Shown piece by piece: positions 15,927 through 24,114 of a stretch of DNA of 64,000 nucleotides. Below the pieces are notes generated by a model. That model made no database searches and was not told the origin of the DNA. It saw only the letters and a program-made list of their open reading frames with translations. The stretch's first letter is position 1, and each line of letters begins with the position of its first letter. The translations under genes and the position numbers were made by a program. Location: assembly GCF_036250675.1 (NCBI RefSeq), contig NZ_CP109592.1:6138001-6202000 (forward strand), read 5' to 3'. This DNA comes from Streptomyces sp. NBC_01689. GTDB taxonomy: Bacteria > Actinomycetota > Actinomycetes > Streptomycetales > Streptomycetaceae.

Positions 15927-16796
15927 ATGGGAAGGTCGAAGAACGTGCGGCGCGGCCAGGCGCCCACCGAGCCCCTCGTCGAGACGGTCGACGGCGGGCT
16001 CGCCGAGCTGATACCCGACCGGGACCGCCCGCGCGCCTGGACCCTGCTGATCGACGGCGCCCCGCAGTCCCACGTCGACCTCGACGACCCGGCCCATCTG
16101 AGCTTCGAGTACCAGCGGCGCCTCGGCCACGTCATCGACCTGGTCGCGCCGCCCGGCAAGCCCGTGCACGCCGTGCATCTCGGCGGCGGCGCCCTCACCC
16201 TGGCCCGCTACACCGCCGCGACCCGCCCCCGCTCCACCCAGCAGGTCGTCGAACGGGACGCACTCCTAGTACAACTCGTCCGGCGCGAGCTCCCGCTGGA
16301 CCCCAACGCCCGTATCCGGGTGCGTTCCCTGGACGCCCGCGAGGGACTCGCCAAGGTGCCGGACGACTGGGCCGACCTGGTCATCGCCGACGTGTTCAGC
16401 GGCGCGCGGACCCCGGCCCACCTGACCTCCGTGGAGTTCCTCGACGACGTCCGCCGGGTCGTCAGAGCCGGTGGTGTGTACGCCGCCAACCTCGCCGACG
16501 GGCCCCCGCTCGCCCATCTGCGCGGCCAGATCGCCACCGCCGCGGCCGTCTTCCCCGAACTGGCCCTCGTCGCCGACCCGACGGTGCTGCGCGGCAAGCG
16601 CTTCGGCAACGCCGTCCTCGTCGCCTGCGACCGGCCGCTGCCGCTGGCCGAACTCACCCGCCGCGCGGCCTCGGACCCGCACCCCGGACGGGTCGAACAC
16701 GGAAGACAGCTCGCCGACTTCACCGGAGGCGCGGCACCGGTCCTGGACGTGGCGGCGGTGGCGTCACCCGCCCCGCCGCCCTCGGTCTTCCGCTGA
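15927..16796 (+). CDS. Spermidine synthase-like methyltransferase-fold protein
   Basis: A 289-residue cytosolic protein with the Rossmann core of polyamine synthases: VHAVHLGGGALTLARY (nucleotide-binding Gly loop, residues about 74-90), QQVVERDALLVQLVRREL (acidic residue after strand 2), RVRSLDAREGL and DLVIADVFSGARTPAHLTS, which replaces the usual DSTDP segment. Streptomyces carries several such proteins, usually annotated as spermidine synthase, with unclear reactions. ATG 15927 has no Shine-Dalgarno, but GATAAT lies seven bases before it, so a leaderless transcript is likely. The upstream 18-bp direct repeat sits where an operator could be. The C-terminal 30 residues are Pro/Ala-rich. Confidence 0.8.
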   Translation: MGRSKNVRRGQAPTEPLVETVDGGLAELIPDRDRPRAWTLLIDGAPQSHVDLDDPAHLSFEYQRRLGHVIDLVAPPGKPVHAVHLGGGALTLARYTAATRPRSTQQVVERDALLVQLVRRELPLDPNARIRVRSLDAREGLAKVPDDWADLVIADVFSGARTPAHLTSVEFLDDVRRVVRAGGVYAANLADGPPLAHLRGQIATAAAVFPELALVADPTVLRGKRFGNAVLVACDRPLPLAELTRRAASDPHPGRVEHGRQLADFTGGAAPVLDVAAVASPAPPPSVFR

Positions 16797-16891
16797 CGGC
16801 GCGGGCCGTGCGGGCGCCGTCCATCCGCCGGCCGAGCCGCGGCACCGCGACGCAGCACCGCGCGCCGACCCCACGATCAGGACAACAGGCC

Positions 16892-17443
16892 CTAGTAGGT
16901 GCCGATCTCGACACGCGGCGGGCCGTCGTGCCACGTACAGAACACCGACACCCGGTCCGCGCCCGAGGTGAACTCCACCCGGATCCACGACTCGGTCTTC
17001 CACACCTGCATCGACCAGCCCGAGCCGGGGGTCGCCGAGACGAGCGTCGCGGAGGCCGGGCCCAGGTCGAAGACCGCCCGCCCGCCGTCGGTGTCGTAGC
17101 TCTTGACCCGGCCCGTCTGTCCGGCCTGCGCGGAGGGGCCCGGATCCGGCTTCGGGGAGGCCGGTCCGGAGGGCGACGGCGAGGGCGTCGCGGCGGACCG
17201 CCGGCTCCGCTCCGGCTCCGGGGCCGCCGTGGTCCGCGGCACCCCGGTCCGGCCGGTCGGGGAGGGCAGCGCCTTGGCCTTCTGCGTGACGGAGTCGCCC
17301 ACGGTGACCGGCAGCGCCCGCGGCGGGTCGTACGCCGTCCCCGTCATGACCGTGTGGACACCCCACCACGACAGCGTGACCGCCGCGCCCGTGGCGAGCG
17401 TCCAAGCCAGTACGTGTACGAGACCTCTGCGCATCGCGGCCAT
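16892..17443 (-). CDS. Membrane-anchored or secreted hypothetical protein, 183 residues
   Basis: Residues 10-33 (LVHVLAWTLATGAAVTLSWWGVHTVM) are a single hydrophobic segment after an Arg-containing start, consistent with an N-in anchor or uncleaved signal. Residues 60-110 are a Pro/Ser/Thr/Arg-rich linker. The last 70 residues are a small beta-rich domain (GRAVFDLGPASATLVSATPG, WIRVEFTSGADRVSVFCTWH) facing outward. ATG 17443 has GAGG four bases upstream; ATG 17434 is also possible. It is divergent from a two-component system 100 bases away, which makes it a candidate target or accessory of that system. No function is assigned. Confidence 0.8.
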   Translation of the reverse strand: MAAMRRGLVHVLAWTLATGAAVTLSWWGVHTVMTGTAYDPPRALPVTVGDSVTQKAKALPSPTGRTGVPRTTAAPEPERSRRSAATPSPSPSGPASPKPDPGPSAQAGQTGRVKSYDTDGGRAVFDLGPASATLVSATPGSGWSMQVWKTESWIRVEFTSGADRVSVFCTWHDGPPRVEIGTY

Positions 17444-17543
17444 ACTGCCTCACTCGCCCCACGGGTGTCTCGTTCCCTTCACAGGACGGGAGTTGTCCAC
17501 AGGTGCCGGACCGGTATCGCACGGATGGCGTACGGTGCCGCCC

Positions 17544-18260
17544 ATGGCAAGTGTGCTCGTGGTCGAGGACGACCAGTTCGTACGCTCGGCCCTCATCCGG
17601 CATCTGACCGACGCCTCGCACACCGTGCGCAGCGTCGGCACGGCGCTCGAGGCGCTGCGCGAGGTCGCCCATTTCCCCTTCGACGTCGTCATCCTGGATC
17701 TCGGTCTGCCCGATCTGGACGGGGCCGAGGCCCTCAAGATGCTGCGCGGCATCACCGACGTACCGGTGATCGTCGCCACCGCCCGGGACGACGAGACGGA
17801 GATCGTCCGCCTGCTGAACGACGGCGCGGACGACTACCTGACCAAGCCGTTCTCGGTCGAGCACCTGTCCGCGCGGATGGCCGCCGTCCTGCGCCGCTCG
17901 CGGTCCGTGGGAGAGGTGCCCGCCTCGCCGGTCATCCGGGTCGGCGGCCTGGCCATCGACCCGTTGCGCCGCCGGGCCGAGCTGGACGGCGGCGTCCTGG
18001 ACCTCACCCGGCGCGAGTTCGACCTGCTCGCCTTCCTGGCCGGCCGACCCGGTGTCGTGGTGGCCCGCAAGGACCTGCTCGCCGAGGTGTGGCAGCAGTC
18101 GTACGGGGACGACCAGACCATCGACGTCCATCTGTCCTGGCTGCGGCGGAAGCTGGGCGAGACGGCGGCGAGACCGCGCTATCTGCACACCCTGCGCGGC
18201 GTCGGCGTGAAACTGGAGCCGCCGCGCGCGGAGTTCCCGCGGACGGAGCCCCCGCTGTGA
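17544..18260 (+). CDS. OmpR/PhoB-family response regulator
   Basis: A 238-residue regulator. The receiver domain (1-115) has the acidic pair EDD at 8-10, phosphoacceptor Asp52 in VILDLGLPDLDG, and YLTKPF with the conserved Lys near 102. The C-terminal winged helix (about 130-228) includes LTRREFDLLAFLAGRPGVVV and the recognition region TIDVHLSWLRRKLGE followed by LHTLRGVGVKLE. It binds DNA as a dimer, usually on direct repeats about 11 bp apart. Its stop overlaps the kinase start as GTGA. The adjacent chitinase promoter has TAA-containing repeats at 11- and 22-bp spacing, so it is a plausible target. Confidence 0.94.
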   Translation: MASVLVVEDDQFVRSALIRHLTDASHTVRSVGTALEALREVAHFPFDVVILDLGLPDLDGAEALKMLRGITDVPVIVATARDDETEIVRLLNDGADDYLTKPFSVEHLSARMAAVLRRSRSVGEVPASPVIRVGGLAIDPLRRRAELDGGVLDLTRREFDLLAFLAGRPGVVVARKDLLAEVWQQSYGDDQTIDVHLSWLRRKLGETAARPRYLHTLRGVGVKLEPPRAEFPRTEPPL

Positions 18261-19633
18261 GGTGGGCACTGGTCAAGGTGTGCGTGGCGGTGACCACGAT
18301 GGTCGTGGTGGCCTTCGCGGTGCCGCTCGGGCTCGTCATCAAGGAGATGGCACGGGACCGCGCCTTCTCCAACGCCGAGCGGGAGGCCGCGGCCGTCGCC
18401 CCCGCGCTCTCCATCACCACCGACCGGGACCAGCTGGAGCGGGTCGTCGCCTCCGCCGGGTCCGACGACGGCATGGCCGTGCACATCCCGGCGGGTGACG
18501 GCACCGAGGCGGTCGACATCGGACGGCAGCGCGCCGCCGCCAAGGACATCGCGGCCACCCGCGGACTGGGCCGCGCCTCCACCACCGAGGTCCCGGGCGG
18601 CTCCACCCTGCTCCAGCCCACCGCGCTGAGCTCCGGCGAGATCGCGGTCGTCGAGGTCTACGTACCCGAGTCCGAGGTCAGCAACGGCGTGGGGACGGCC
18701 TGGGCGGTGCTCGCCGCGGTCGGCGTCGCGCTCGTCGTCGGCTCGGTCGCGGTCGCCGACCGGCTGGGCGTCCGTATGGTGCAGCCGGCCCAACGGCTGG
18801 TCGAGAGCGCGCACGAACTGGGAGAGGGCAAGCTCGGGGCGAGGGTTCCCGAGGAAGGCCCCACCGAACTGCGGTTGGCGGCCGTCGCGTTCAACTCGAT
18901 GGCCGACCAGGTCGTCCAACTCCTGGCGAACGAACGGGAACTGGCGGCGGACCTCTCGCACCGGCTGCGCACCCCGCTGACCGTGCTGCGGCTGAACACG
19001 GCCTCGCTGGGCGACGGACCGGCCGCCGAGCAGACCCGCACGGCCGTGGCCCAGCTGGAGCGCGAGGTGGACACGATCATCCGGACCGCGCGGGAGGCCA
19101 AGCCGCAGACGGTGGCGCTCGGCGTGGGTGCCGGGTGCGACGCGTCCGAAGTGGTCCGCGAGCGGATGGACTTCTGGTCCGCGCTCGCCGAGGACGAGGG
19201 CCGCAAGGTGCGGGTCGCGGGCGTGGACCGTCCGGTGCGCATACCGGTCGCGCGGGCGGACCTGGTGGCGGCGCTCGACGCGCTCCTCGGCAACGTCTTC
19301 CGGCACACCCCGGAGGGCACGGCCTTCGCGGTGGACGTGCACAACAGCGACGACGCGGTGATCGTGCTGGTGTCGGACGCGGGAGCGGGGATCGTGGACC
19401 CGGTGTCGGCGATGGCCCGCGGGCGGGGCTCGGGCAACGACGGCTCGACCGGGCTCGGGCTGGACATCGTGCGGCGGCTCGCGGAGTCGACGGGCGGTGA
19501 CGTACGGCTGGGGTCCTCTGTGCTGGGCGGCACCGAGGTGCGGATATGGATCCAGCTGGACGGGCGGGCACCGGTGCGGCGCGGACACCGGGGCGCGGTA
19601 CGGCGGCGCCGGCGCGGCGTCGGCGTGAGCTGA
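18257..19633 (+). CDS. Sensor histidine kinase, partner of the upstream response regulator
   Basis: A 458-residue membrane kinase starting at GTG 18257, coupled to the regulator by a 4-bp overlap. Transmembrane helix 1 spans about 4-29 and helix 2 about 145-170; between them is a roughly 115-residue extracytoplasmic sensor region (ITTDRDQLERVVASAGSDDG). A HAMP-like linker follows, then the H-box DLSHRLRTPLTVLRL with His235, the N-box LLGNVFRHTPEG, G1 SDAGAGI and G2 GSTGLGLDIVRR. The C-terminus is a short Arg-rich tail. The signal is unknown; the neighbouring secreted chitinase and the membrane protein at 16892 are the only contextual hints. Confidence 0.93.
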   Translation: MRWALVKVCVAVTTMVVVAFAVPLGLVIKEMARDRAFSNAEREAAAVAPALSITTDRDQLERVVASAGSDDGMAVHIPAGDGTEAVDIGRQRAAAKDIAATRGLGRASTTEVPGGSTLLQPTALSSGEIAVVEVYVPESEVSNGVGTAWAVLAAVGVALVVGSVAVADRLGVRMVQPAQRLVESAHELGEGKLGARVPEEGPTELRLAAVAFNSMADQVVQLLANERELAADLSHRLRTPLTVLRLNTASLGDGPAAEQTRTAVAQLEREVDTIIRTAREAKPQTVALGVGAGCDASEVVRERMDFWSALAEDEGRKVRVAGVDRPVRIPVARADLVAALDALLGNVFRHTPEGTAFAVDVHNSDDAVIVLVSDAGAGIVDPVSAMARGRGSGNDGSTGLGLDIVRRLAESTGGDVRLGSSVLGGTEVRIWIQLDGRAPVRRGHRGAVRRRRRGVGVS

Positions 19634-19720
19634 GCCGGCCTCCGGTCCTCGCCGGTCGCGACCGGTACGCGGCATCCGGCTGGTCCCGACCGGCGCGCGG
19701 CCCCCGGCCGTTCCCGACCT

Positions 19721-19758
19721 TTAACCGTCCCCGATGCCTTCCTTAAGCGCACCCTAAG
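19721..19758 (+). promoter_or_regulatory. Phased TAA repeats upstream of the chitinase gene
   Basis: TTAAC at 19721, CTTAAG at 19742 and CCTAAG at 19753 share TAA at 22-bp and 11-bp spacing, so all face the same side of the helix. OmpR-type regulators typically bind such arrays. They lie 117-154 bases before the chitinase start and directly after the two-component genes. Confidence 0.45.
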
Positions 19759-19874
19759 ATCGCGGGCCCCCGCCCGGATCAAGCGGTTTGCCCGATTCCG
19801 GATCGCTAGCGTGCTGCCCGCATCCCCTGGGAATCCCCAGCGAACTCCCGTGAAACCGCGAAGGCAGGCACGCG

Positions 19875-21374
19875 ATGAGCAGTACGCACCGGCGCAAGGT
19901 CAGTGGCAGGAACAAGGCGATAGGCGGCGTCGTCGCGGCTGCCATGATCGGTGGCGGCGCCTTCCTGTTCTCCGGCACCGCGCTCGCCGCCGGTGTCGGC
20001 GCCGCGTACACAAGGACCAGTGACTGGTCCACGGGGTACACCGCCCAGTACGTCGTCACGAACGACACCGGCCGGGCGAAGAGCGGCTGGACGCTGGAGT
20101 TCGACCTGCCCTCCGGCGACCGGCTCAGCTCGCTGTGGAACGGCGCGTCCTCGGTGAGCGGGAGTCATGTCACGGTGAAGCCGCCGTCCTGGGACAAGGA
20201 CGGCCTGGCGGCCGGCGAGTCGGTCACCGTCGGCTTCGTCGTGAACGGCACCGCGGACCCGAAGGGCTGTGTCATCGACGGCGCCAAGTGCTCCGTGGAC
20301 GACGGCGCGACCCCGGAGCCGAGCGGCCGTCCGACCGCGTCGGCCACCCCCACCGCCACGCCGAAGCCCACCCCGAGCGCCTCCCGCACCGGTACCCCGG
20401 CCACCCCGACCACGCCGGCCTCCACTCCCGCCACCACCCCGAAGCCCTCGGCCTCGGCGAGCACCGGCGGTGGCAGCGCCGCGGGCGCCGGCTTCGCGCC
20501 GTACGTCGACACCTCCCTCTACCCGGCCTTCGACCTGGTCGGCAGCGCGGCGGCCACCGGGGTGAAGGACTACAACCTCGCCTTCATCACCGACGGCGGC
20601 GGCTGCACGCCCAAGTGGGGCGGGGTGAGCGACCTCGCCAGTGACGCGGTGGCCGCGCAGATCGGCGCGCTGCGGGCGAAGAGCGGCGACGTCCGTGTCT
20701 CCTTCGGCGGTGCCTCGGGCTCGGAGCTGGCGACGACCTGCTCGTCGCCGGACGCGCTGGCGGCGGTGTACGGGAAGGCCGTCGACGCCTACAAGCTGAC
20801 GAAGGTCGACTTCGACGTCGAGGGCGGCGCGCTGTCGAACACCGCCGCGAACACCCGGCGCGCGAAGGCCATCGTGAAACTCCAGCAGCAGCACCCGGGC
20901 CTGGACGTGTCTTTCACGCTCCCCGTCATGCCCGAGGGCCTCACCCAGGACGGCGTCGGCCTCCTGTCCGACGCCCGGTCGAACGGCGTGAGGATCTCCG
21001 CCGTCAACATCATGGCGATGGACTACGGGCCCTCGTACAACGGTGACATGGGCACCTACGCCGAGCAGGCCGCCACCGCCACGCAGGCCCAGGTCAAGGG
21101 CGTGCTCGGACTCTCCGACAGCGCGGCCTGGAAGACCGTGGCCGTCACCCCGATGATCGGCGTCAACGACGTGGCGTCCGAGATCTTCACGGTCGACGAC
21201 GCCGCCCAGCTGGTGGCCTTCGCCAAGTCCAAGGGGCTCGGCTGGCTGTCGATGTGGTCCGCGAGCCGCGACCGGCAGTGCGCGGGCGGCGCGAAGAACT
21301 CCGCCGACGCGACCTGCAGTTCGGTCGTCCAGGACGCGGGGGCGTTCTCGAAGGCGTTCGGCGCCTACAAGTAG
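19875..21374 (+). CDS. Secreted GH18 chitinase with N-terminal CBM2-type binding domain
   Basis: A 499-residue exported enzyme that hydrolyses chitin. Residues 1-39 are a signal peptide (Arg/Lys start, AIGGVVAAAMIGGGAFLF, cleavage after TALAA). Residues 40-137 are a carbohydrate-binding module of CBM2 type (YVVTNDTGRAKSGWTLEFDL, SLWNGASSVSG, VGFVVNGTA). A Pro/Thr/Ser linker runs to about 205. The catalytic barrel follows, with KVDFDVEGG as the DxxDxDxE-type motif carrying the proton donor Glu, and IMAMDYGPSYNGDMG later. ATG 19875 has AAGGCAGG upstream. No classic DasR site is visible, but phased TAA repeats lie upstream. Confidence 0.9.
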   Translation: MSSTHRRKVSGRNKAIGGVVAAAMIGGGAFLFSGTALAAGVGAAYTRTSDWSTGYTAQYVVTNDTGRAKSGWTLEFDLPSGDRLSSLWNGASSVSGSHVTVKPPSWDKDGLAAGESVTVGFVVNGTADPKGCVIDGAKCSVDDGATPEPSGRPTASATPTATPKPTPSASRTGTPATPTTPASTPATTPKPSASASTGGGSAAGAGFAPYVDTSLYPAFDLVGSAAATGVKDYNLAFITDGGGCTPKWGGVSDLASDAVAAQIGALRAKSGDVRVSFGGASGSELATTCSSPDALAAVYGKAVDAYKLTKVDFDVEGGALSNTAANTRRAKAIVKLQQQHPGLDVSFTLPVMPEGLTQDGVGLLSDARSNGVRISAVNIMAMDYGPSYNGDMGTYAEQAATATQAQVKGVLGLSDSAAWKTVAVTPMIGVNDVASEIFTVDDAAQLVAFAKSKGLGWLSMWSASRDRQCAGGAKNSADATCSSVVQDAGAFSKAFGAYK

Positions 21375-21603
21375 GCCCGGCGCCCACCGAGTCCTCCCCC
21401 ACGGGTGAAGAGCGTCCCGGCCGGGACCACCCCCCATCCGGCCGGGGCGCGGCCCCCGTTCCCGGGCACCACGCCCCGCCCCCCCCCGGTCTTCTCGGCC
21501 CGTCTCCCACGGACGACGGGCCCTCCGCCCTCCCGGACGAGGAATCCCGCGTCCGGAAGACGGCGGCCGCGCCCTCCCGGGCCGCGTCCTGCCGGGCCGC
21601 GCC

Positions 21604-23034
21604 CTACTCGGCGGCCGGCACCGGCGGCAGCGTCCCCGTCCGGGCCGCCTGGCTGTACCAGTGGGCGCTCGACTTCGGCGTACGGGCCAGGGTCGCGTAG
21701 TCGACGTACACCGCGCCGAAGCGCTTGCTGTAGCCGTACGCCCACTCGAAGTTGTCCATCAGGGACCAGAGGTAGTACCCGCGGACGTCCGCGCCGTCCG
21801 CGATGGCGCGGCGGACCGCCGACAGGTGGCCGTGCAGGTAGGCGATGCGCTCCGGGTCGTGGACGCGGCCCTCCGGGTCCGGCTTGTCGTCGTACGCGGC
21901 ACCGTTCTCGGTGATGTACAGCGGCAGACCCGGCGCCTCCCGCGTGTAGCGCGTGATCAGGTCGTGCAGGCCCGTCGGGTCGATCGTCCAGCCCATCTCC
22001 GTCCGCTCGCCCGGAGTCTGGTGGAACGTCACGTCGTCCGCGCCCGGCCACGGCGTGTACGCACTCGCCCCGTGACCGTCGGCGCGGTGACCCGCGGTGC
22101 TCTCGTCCGCCGCCGAGACCAGGGTCGGGGTGTAGTAGTTCAGGCCCAGCGCGTCGAGCGGCTGCTTGATGAGCGCCAGGTCGCCGTCCCGGACGTACGA
22201 CCAGTCCGTGACCGAGGAGGTCTCCTGGAGCAGACTCTCCGGGTAGGCGCCGTGCAGCATCGGGCCGTGGAAGACACCGTTGGCCAGGTTGTCGATGCGC
22301 TGGGCCGCAGCGAGGTCCGCGGGGCTCTGCGAGAGCGGCCTGACCACCGAGGAGTTGAGGCTCACCGCGACCGAGTTGCGGGTCGGCATCACCGACCTCA
22401 GGGCCTTCGCGCCCAGGCCGTGCGCCAGGTTCAGGTGGTGGGCGGCCTTCAGCGACGCCGCCGCGTCGGTGCGGCCCGGCGCGTGCACCCCGGAACCGTA
22501 GCCCAGGAACGCGCTGCACCACGGCTCGTTCAGGGTGATCCAGTGCTCCACCCGGTCGCCCAGCGCCTCGCCCACGATCTGCGCGTAGTCGGCGAACCGC
22601 AGGGCCGTGTCGCGCTCCGGCCAGCCGCCCGCGTCCTCCAGCTCCTGGGGGAGGTCCCAGTGGTAGAGGGTGATGGCCGGCTTGATGTCGTGGGCCAGCA
22701 GTTCGTCGACCAGGTTGCGGTAGAAGTCCAGACCGCGCTGGACCGCCGGTCCGCGGCCCGTGGGCTGTACCCGGGACCAGGAGATCGAGAAGCGGTAGGC
22801 CGACAGGCCCAGCTCCGCCATCAGCGCCACGTCGTCACGGAAGCGGTGGTAGTGGTCGACAGCGATGTCACCGGTCTCGCCACCGGCCGTCTTGCCGGGG
22901 GTGTGACTGAAGGTGTCCCAGATGGAGGGCGTGCGGCCGTCCTCCCGTACCGCCCCCTCGATCTGGTACGCGGAGGTCGCCGCGCCCCAGAGGAACGCGG
23001 GGGGAAAGGTCACGGGCGATGCGGGTTCAGGCAT
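21604..23034 (-). CDS. bglC: GH1 beta-glucosidase, cellobiose-hydrolysing (BglC)
   Basis: A 476-residue cytosolic GH1 enzyme with no signal peptide. [15 protein letters not shown] at the N-terminus, the acid/base Glu in TLNEPWC near 165 and the nucleophile in ITENGAAY near 375 are all intact. It cleaves imported cellobiose to glucose. It lies downstream of cebEFG on the same strand but 168 bases away, with its own CebR-type operator overlapping the start codon, as known for bglC in Streptomyces. GGGAG in the operator is also the only ribosome binding site candidate for ATG 23034. An almost pure purine tract on the other strand lies in the leader. Confidence 0.95.
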   Translation of the reverse strand: MPEPASPVTFPPAFLWGAATSAYQIEGAVREDGRTPSIWDTFSHTPGKTAGGETGDIAVDHYHRFRDDVALMAELGLSAYRFSISWSRVQPTGRGPAVQRGLDFYRNLVDELLAHDIKPAITLYHWDLPQELEDAGGWPERDTALRFADYAQIVGEALGDRVEHWITLNEPWCSAFLGYGSGVHAPGRTDAAASLKAAHHLNLAHGLGAKALRSVMPTRNSVAVSLNSSVVRPLSQSPADLAAAQRIDNLANGVFHGPMLHGAYPESLLQETSSVTDWSYVRDGDLALIKQPLDALGLNYYTPTLVSAADESTAGHRADGHGASAYTPWPGADDVTFHQTPGERTEMGWTIDPTGLHDLITRYTREAPGLPLYITENGAAYDDKPDPEGRVHDPERIAYLHGHLSAVRRAIADGADVRGYYLWSLMDNFEWAYGYSKRFGAVYVDYATLARTPKSSAHWYSQAARTGTLPPVPAAE

Positions 23035-23047
23035 GGAAGCGCTCCCA
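23034..23047. promoter_or_regulatory. CebR operator at the bglC start codon
   Basis: TGGAAGCGCTCCCA differs by one base from the palindrome TGGGAGCGCTCCCA bound by CebR. Its left edge overlaps the bglC start codon and it contains the ribosome binding site, so bound CebR would block initiation or elongation directly. Confidence 0.88.
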
Positions 23048-23073
23048 TAGGAGGTCGTGGAGAACGACGGTAT

Positions 23074-23130
23074 GGAGAAGAGAAGAAGGGGAGAGGGGGG
23101 AGGGGACGGAAAGGGAGGGGAGGGGAGGGG
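23074..23130 (+). other. Near-pure purine tract (G-rich) in the bglC leader region
   Basis: Fifty-seven bases on the plus strand contain a single pyrimidine (C at 23107) and at least six runs of four or more G. It can form G-quadruplex or triplex structures in DNA. The bglC transcript would carry the complementary C/U-rich strand. Confidence 0.8.
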
Positions 23131-23202
23131 CGGCGGCGGGGGAAGGCGGTCGACGGGGCCGGGGCGGCGGTGACCCGGCCCCCGCGGGCTGTGGTGCCGG
23201 GG

Positions 23203-24114
23203 TCAGCCCTTGATCGCGCCCTGCATGATGCCGCCCACGATCTGCTTGCCGAACAGGAGGAACGCGATGAGCAGCGGCAGCGTGCCGAGCAGTGCGCCCG
23301 CCATGATCACGGCCTGGTCCGGGATGTAGCCGGTGCCCAGCGAGTTCAGGGCGACCTGCACGGTCGGGTTCTGCTGGTTGAGCGCGATGATCGGCCACAG
23401 GAAGTCGTTCCAGGCCATCACGAACGTCAGCAGGCCGAGCACCGCCATGGCCGGCCGCGCCGCCGGGAAGACGACGTGCCACACGACCCGCAGGCTGCTG
23501 GCGCCGTCGACCCGCGCCGCCTCGATCAGCTCGGTGGGCAGCGCCTGCACCAGGTACTGCCGCATGAAGAACGTACCGAAGGCGCTCACCAGGGTGGGCA
23601 GGATGACGGTCTGCAACTGGTTGGACCAGCCCAGGTCGCTCATCCACAGATACAGCGGTACGACGGCCAGCTGCGGCGGGATCATCATCGTGCCGATGGT
23701 CAGCAGCAGCAGGAGACCGGAGAACCTGAACCGCAGCTTGGCGAAGGCGAACCCGGCGAGCGTGGAGAAGACGACCGTACCGACCGTGATGGTGCCGGCG
23801 ACGATCGTGGAGTTGACCATCGCGGTGCCGAGCCCGGCCTGGTCCCACGCGGTCTCGAGGTTCTTGAAGAGGTTCCCGCCGAACCACAGCGGCGGCGGTG
23901 TCTGCGCCAGCCGCGCGTTGTTGCGCGAGGCGGCCACGGCCGTCCAGACCAGCGGGGCGAGCGAGACCAGCGCGAAGACGGTCAGCACGACATAGGTGAC
24001 CGGACCCGCGTGCATCTGCTTGCCCGCGCCGAGCACCCGGCGGCGTCCGGTGCCCCGGCCGTCCGCGGCCGCCTTCGGCCCCGCCTGAGGGGCGGTCAGT
24101 TCAGTGGTGGTCAT
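23203..24114 (-). CDS. cebG: Cellobiose ABC transporter permease CebG
   Basis: A 303-residue inner-membrane permease of the MalG type with six predicted helices, starting with YVVLTVFALVSLAPLVWTAVAA near 40-60. The cytoplasmic EAA loop, which contacts the ATPase, reads EAARVDGASSLRVVWHVVFP near 205. The N-terminal 30 residues are a hydrophilic extension. ATG 24114 overlaps the cebF stop as ATGA, so the genes are coupled. With CebE and CebF it imports cellobiose and cellotriose, using the shared ATPase MsiK encoded elsewhere. The gene is controlled by CebR through the operator upstream of cebE. Confidence 0.94.
   Translation of the reverse strand: MTTTELTAPQAGPKAAADGRGTGRRRVLGAGKQMHAGPVTYVVLTVFALVSLAPLVWTAVAASRNNARLAQTPPPLWFGGNLFKNLETAWDQAGLGTAMVNSTIVAGTITVGTVVFSTLAGFAFAKLRFRFSGLLLLLTIGTMMIPPQLAVVPLYLWMSDLGWSNQLQTVILPTLVSAFGTFFMRQYLVQALPTELIEAARVDGASSLRVVWHVVFPAARPAMAVLGLLTFVMAWNDFLWPIIALNQQNPTVQVALNSLGTGYIPDQAVIMAGALLGTLPLLIAFLLFGKQIVGGIMQGAIKG

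Noticed and set aside
16808..18256. Upstream in-frame extension of the histidine kinase across the response regulator
   Set aside because: The extension is in a different frame from two real genes, and GTG 18257 gives a typical kinase with a GTGA overlap.
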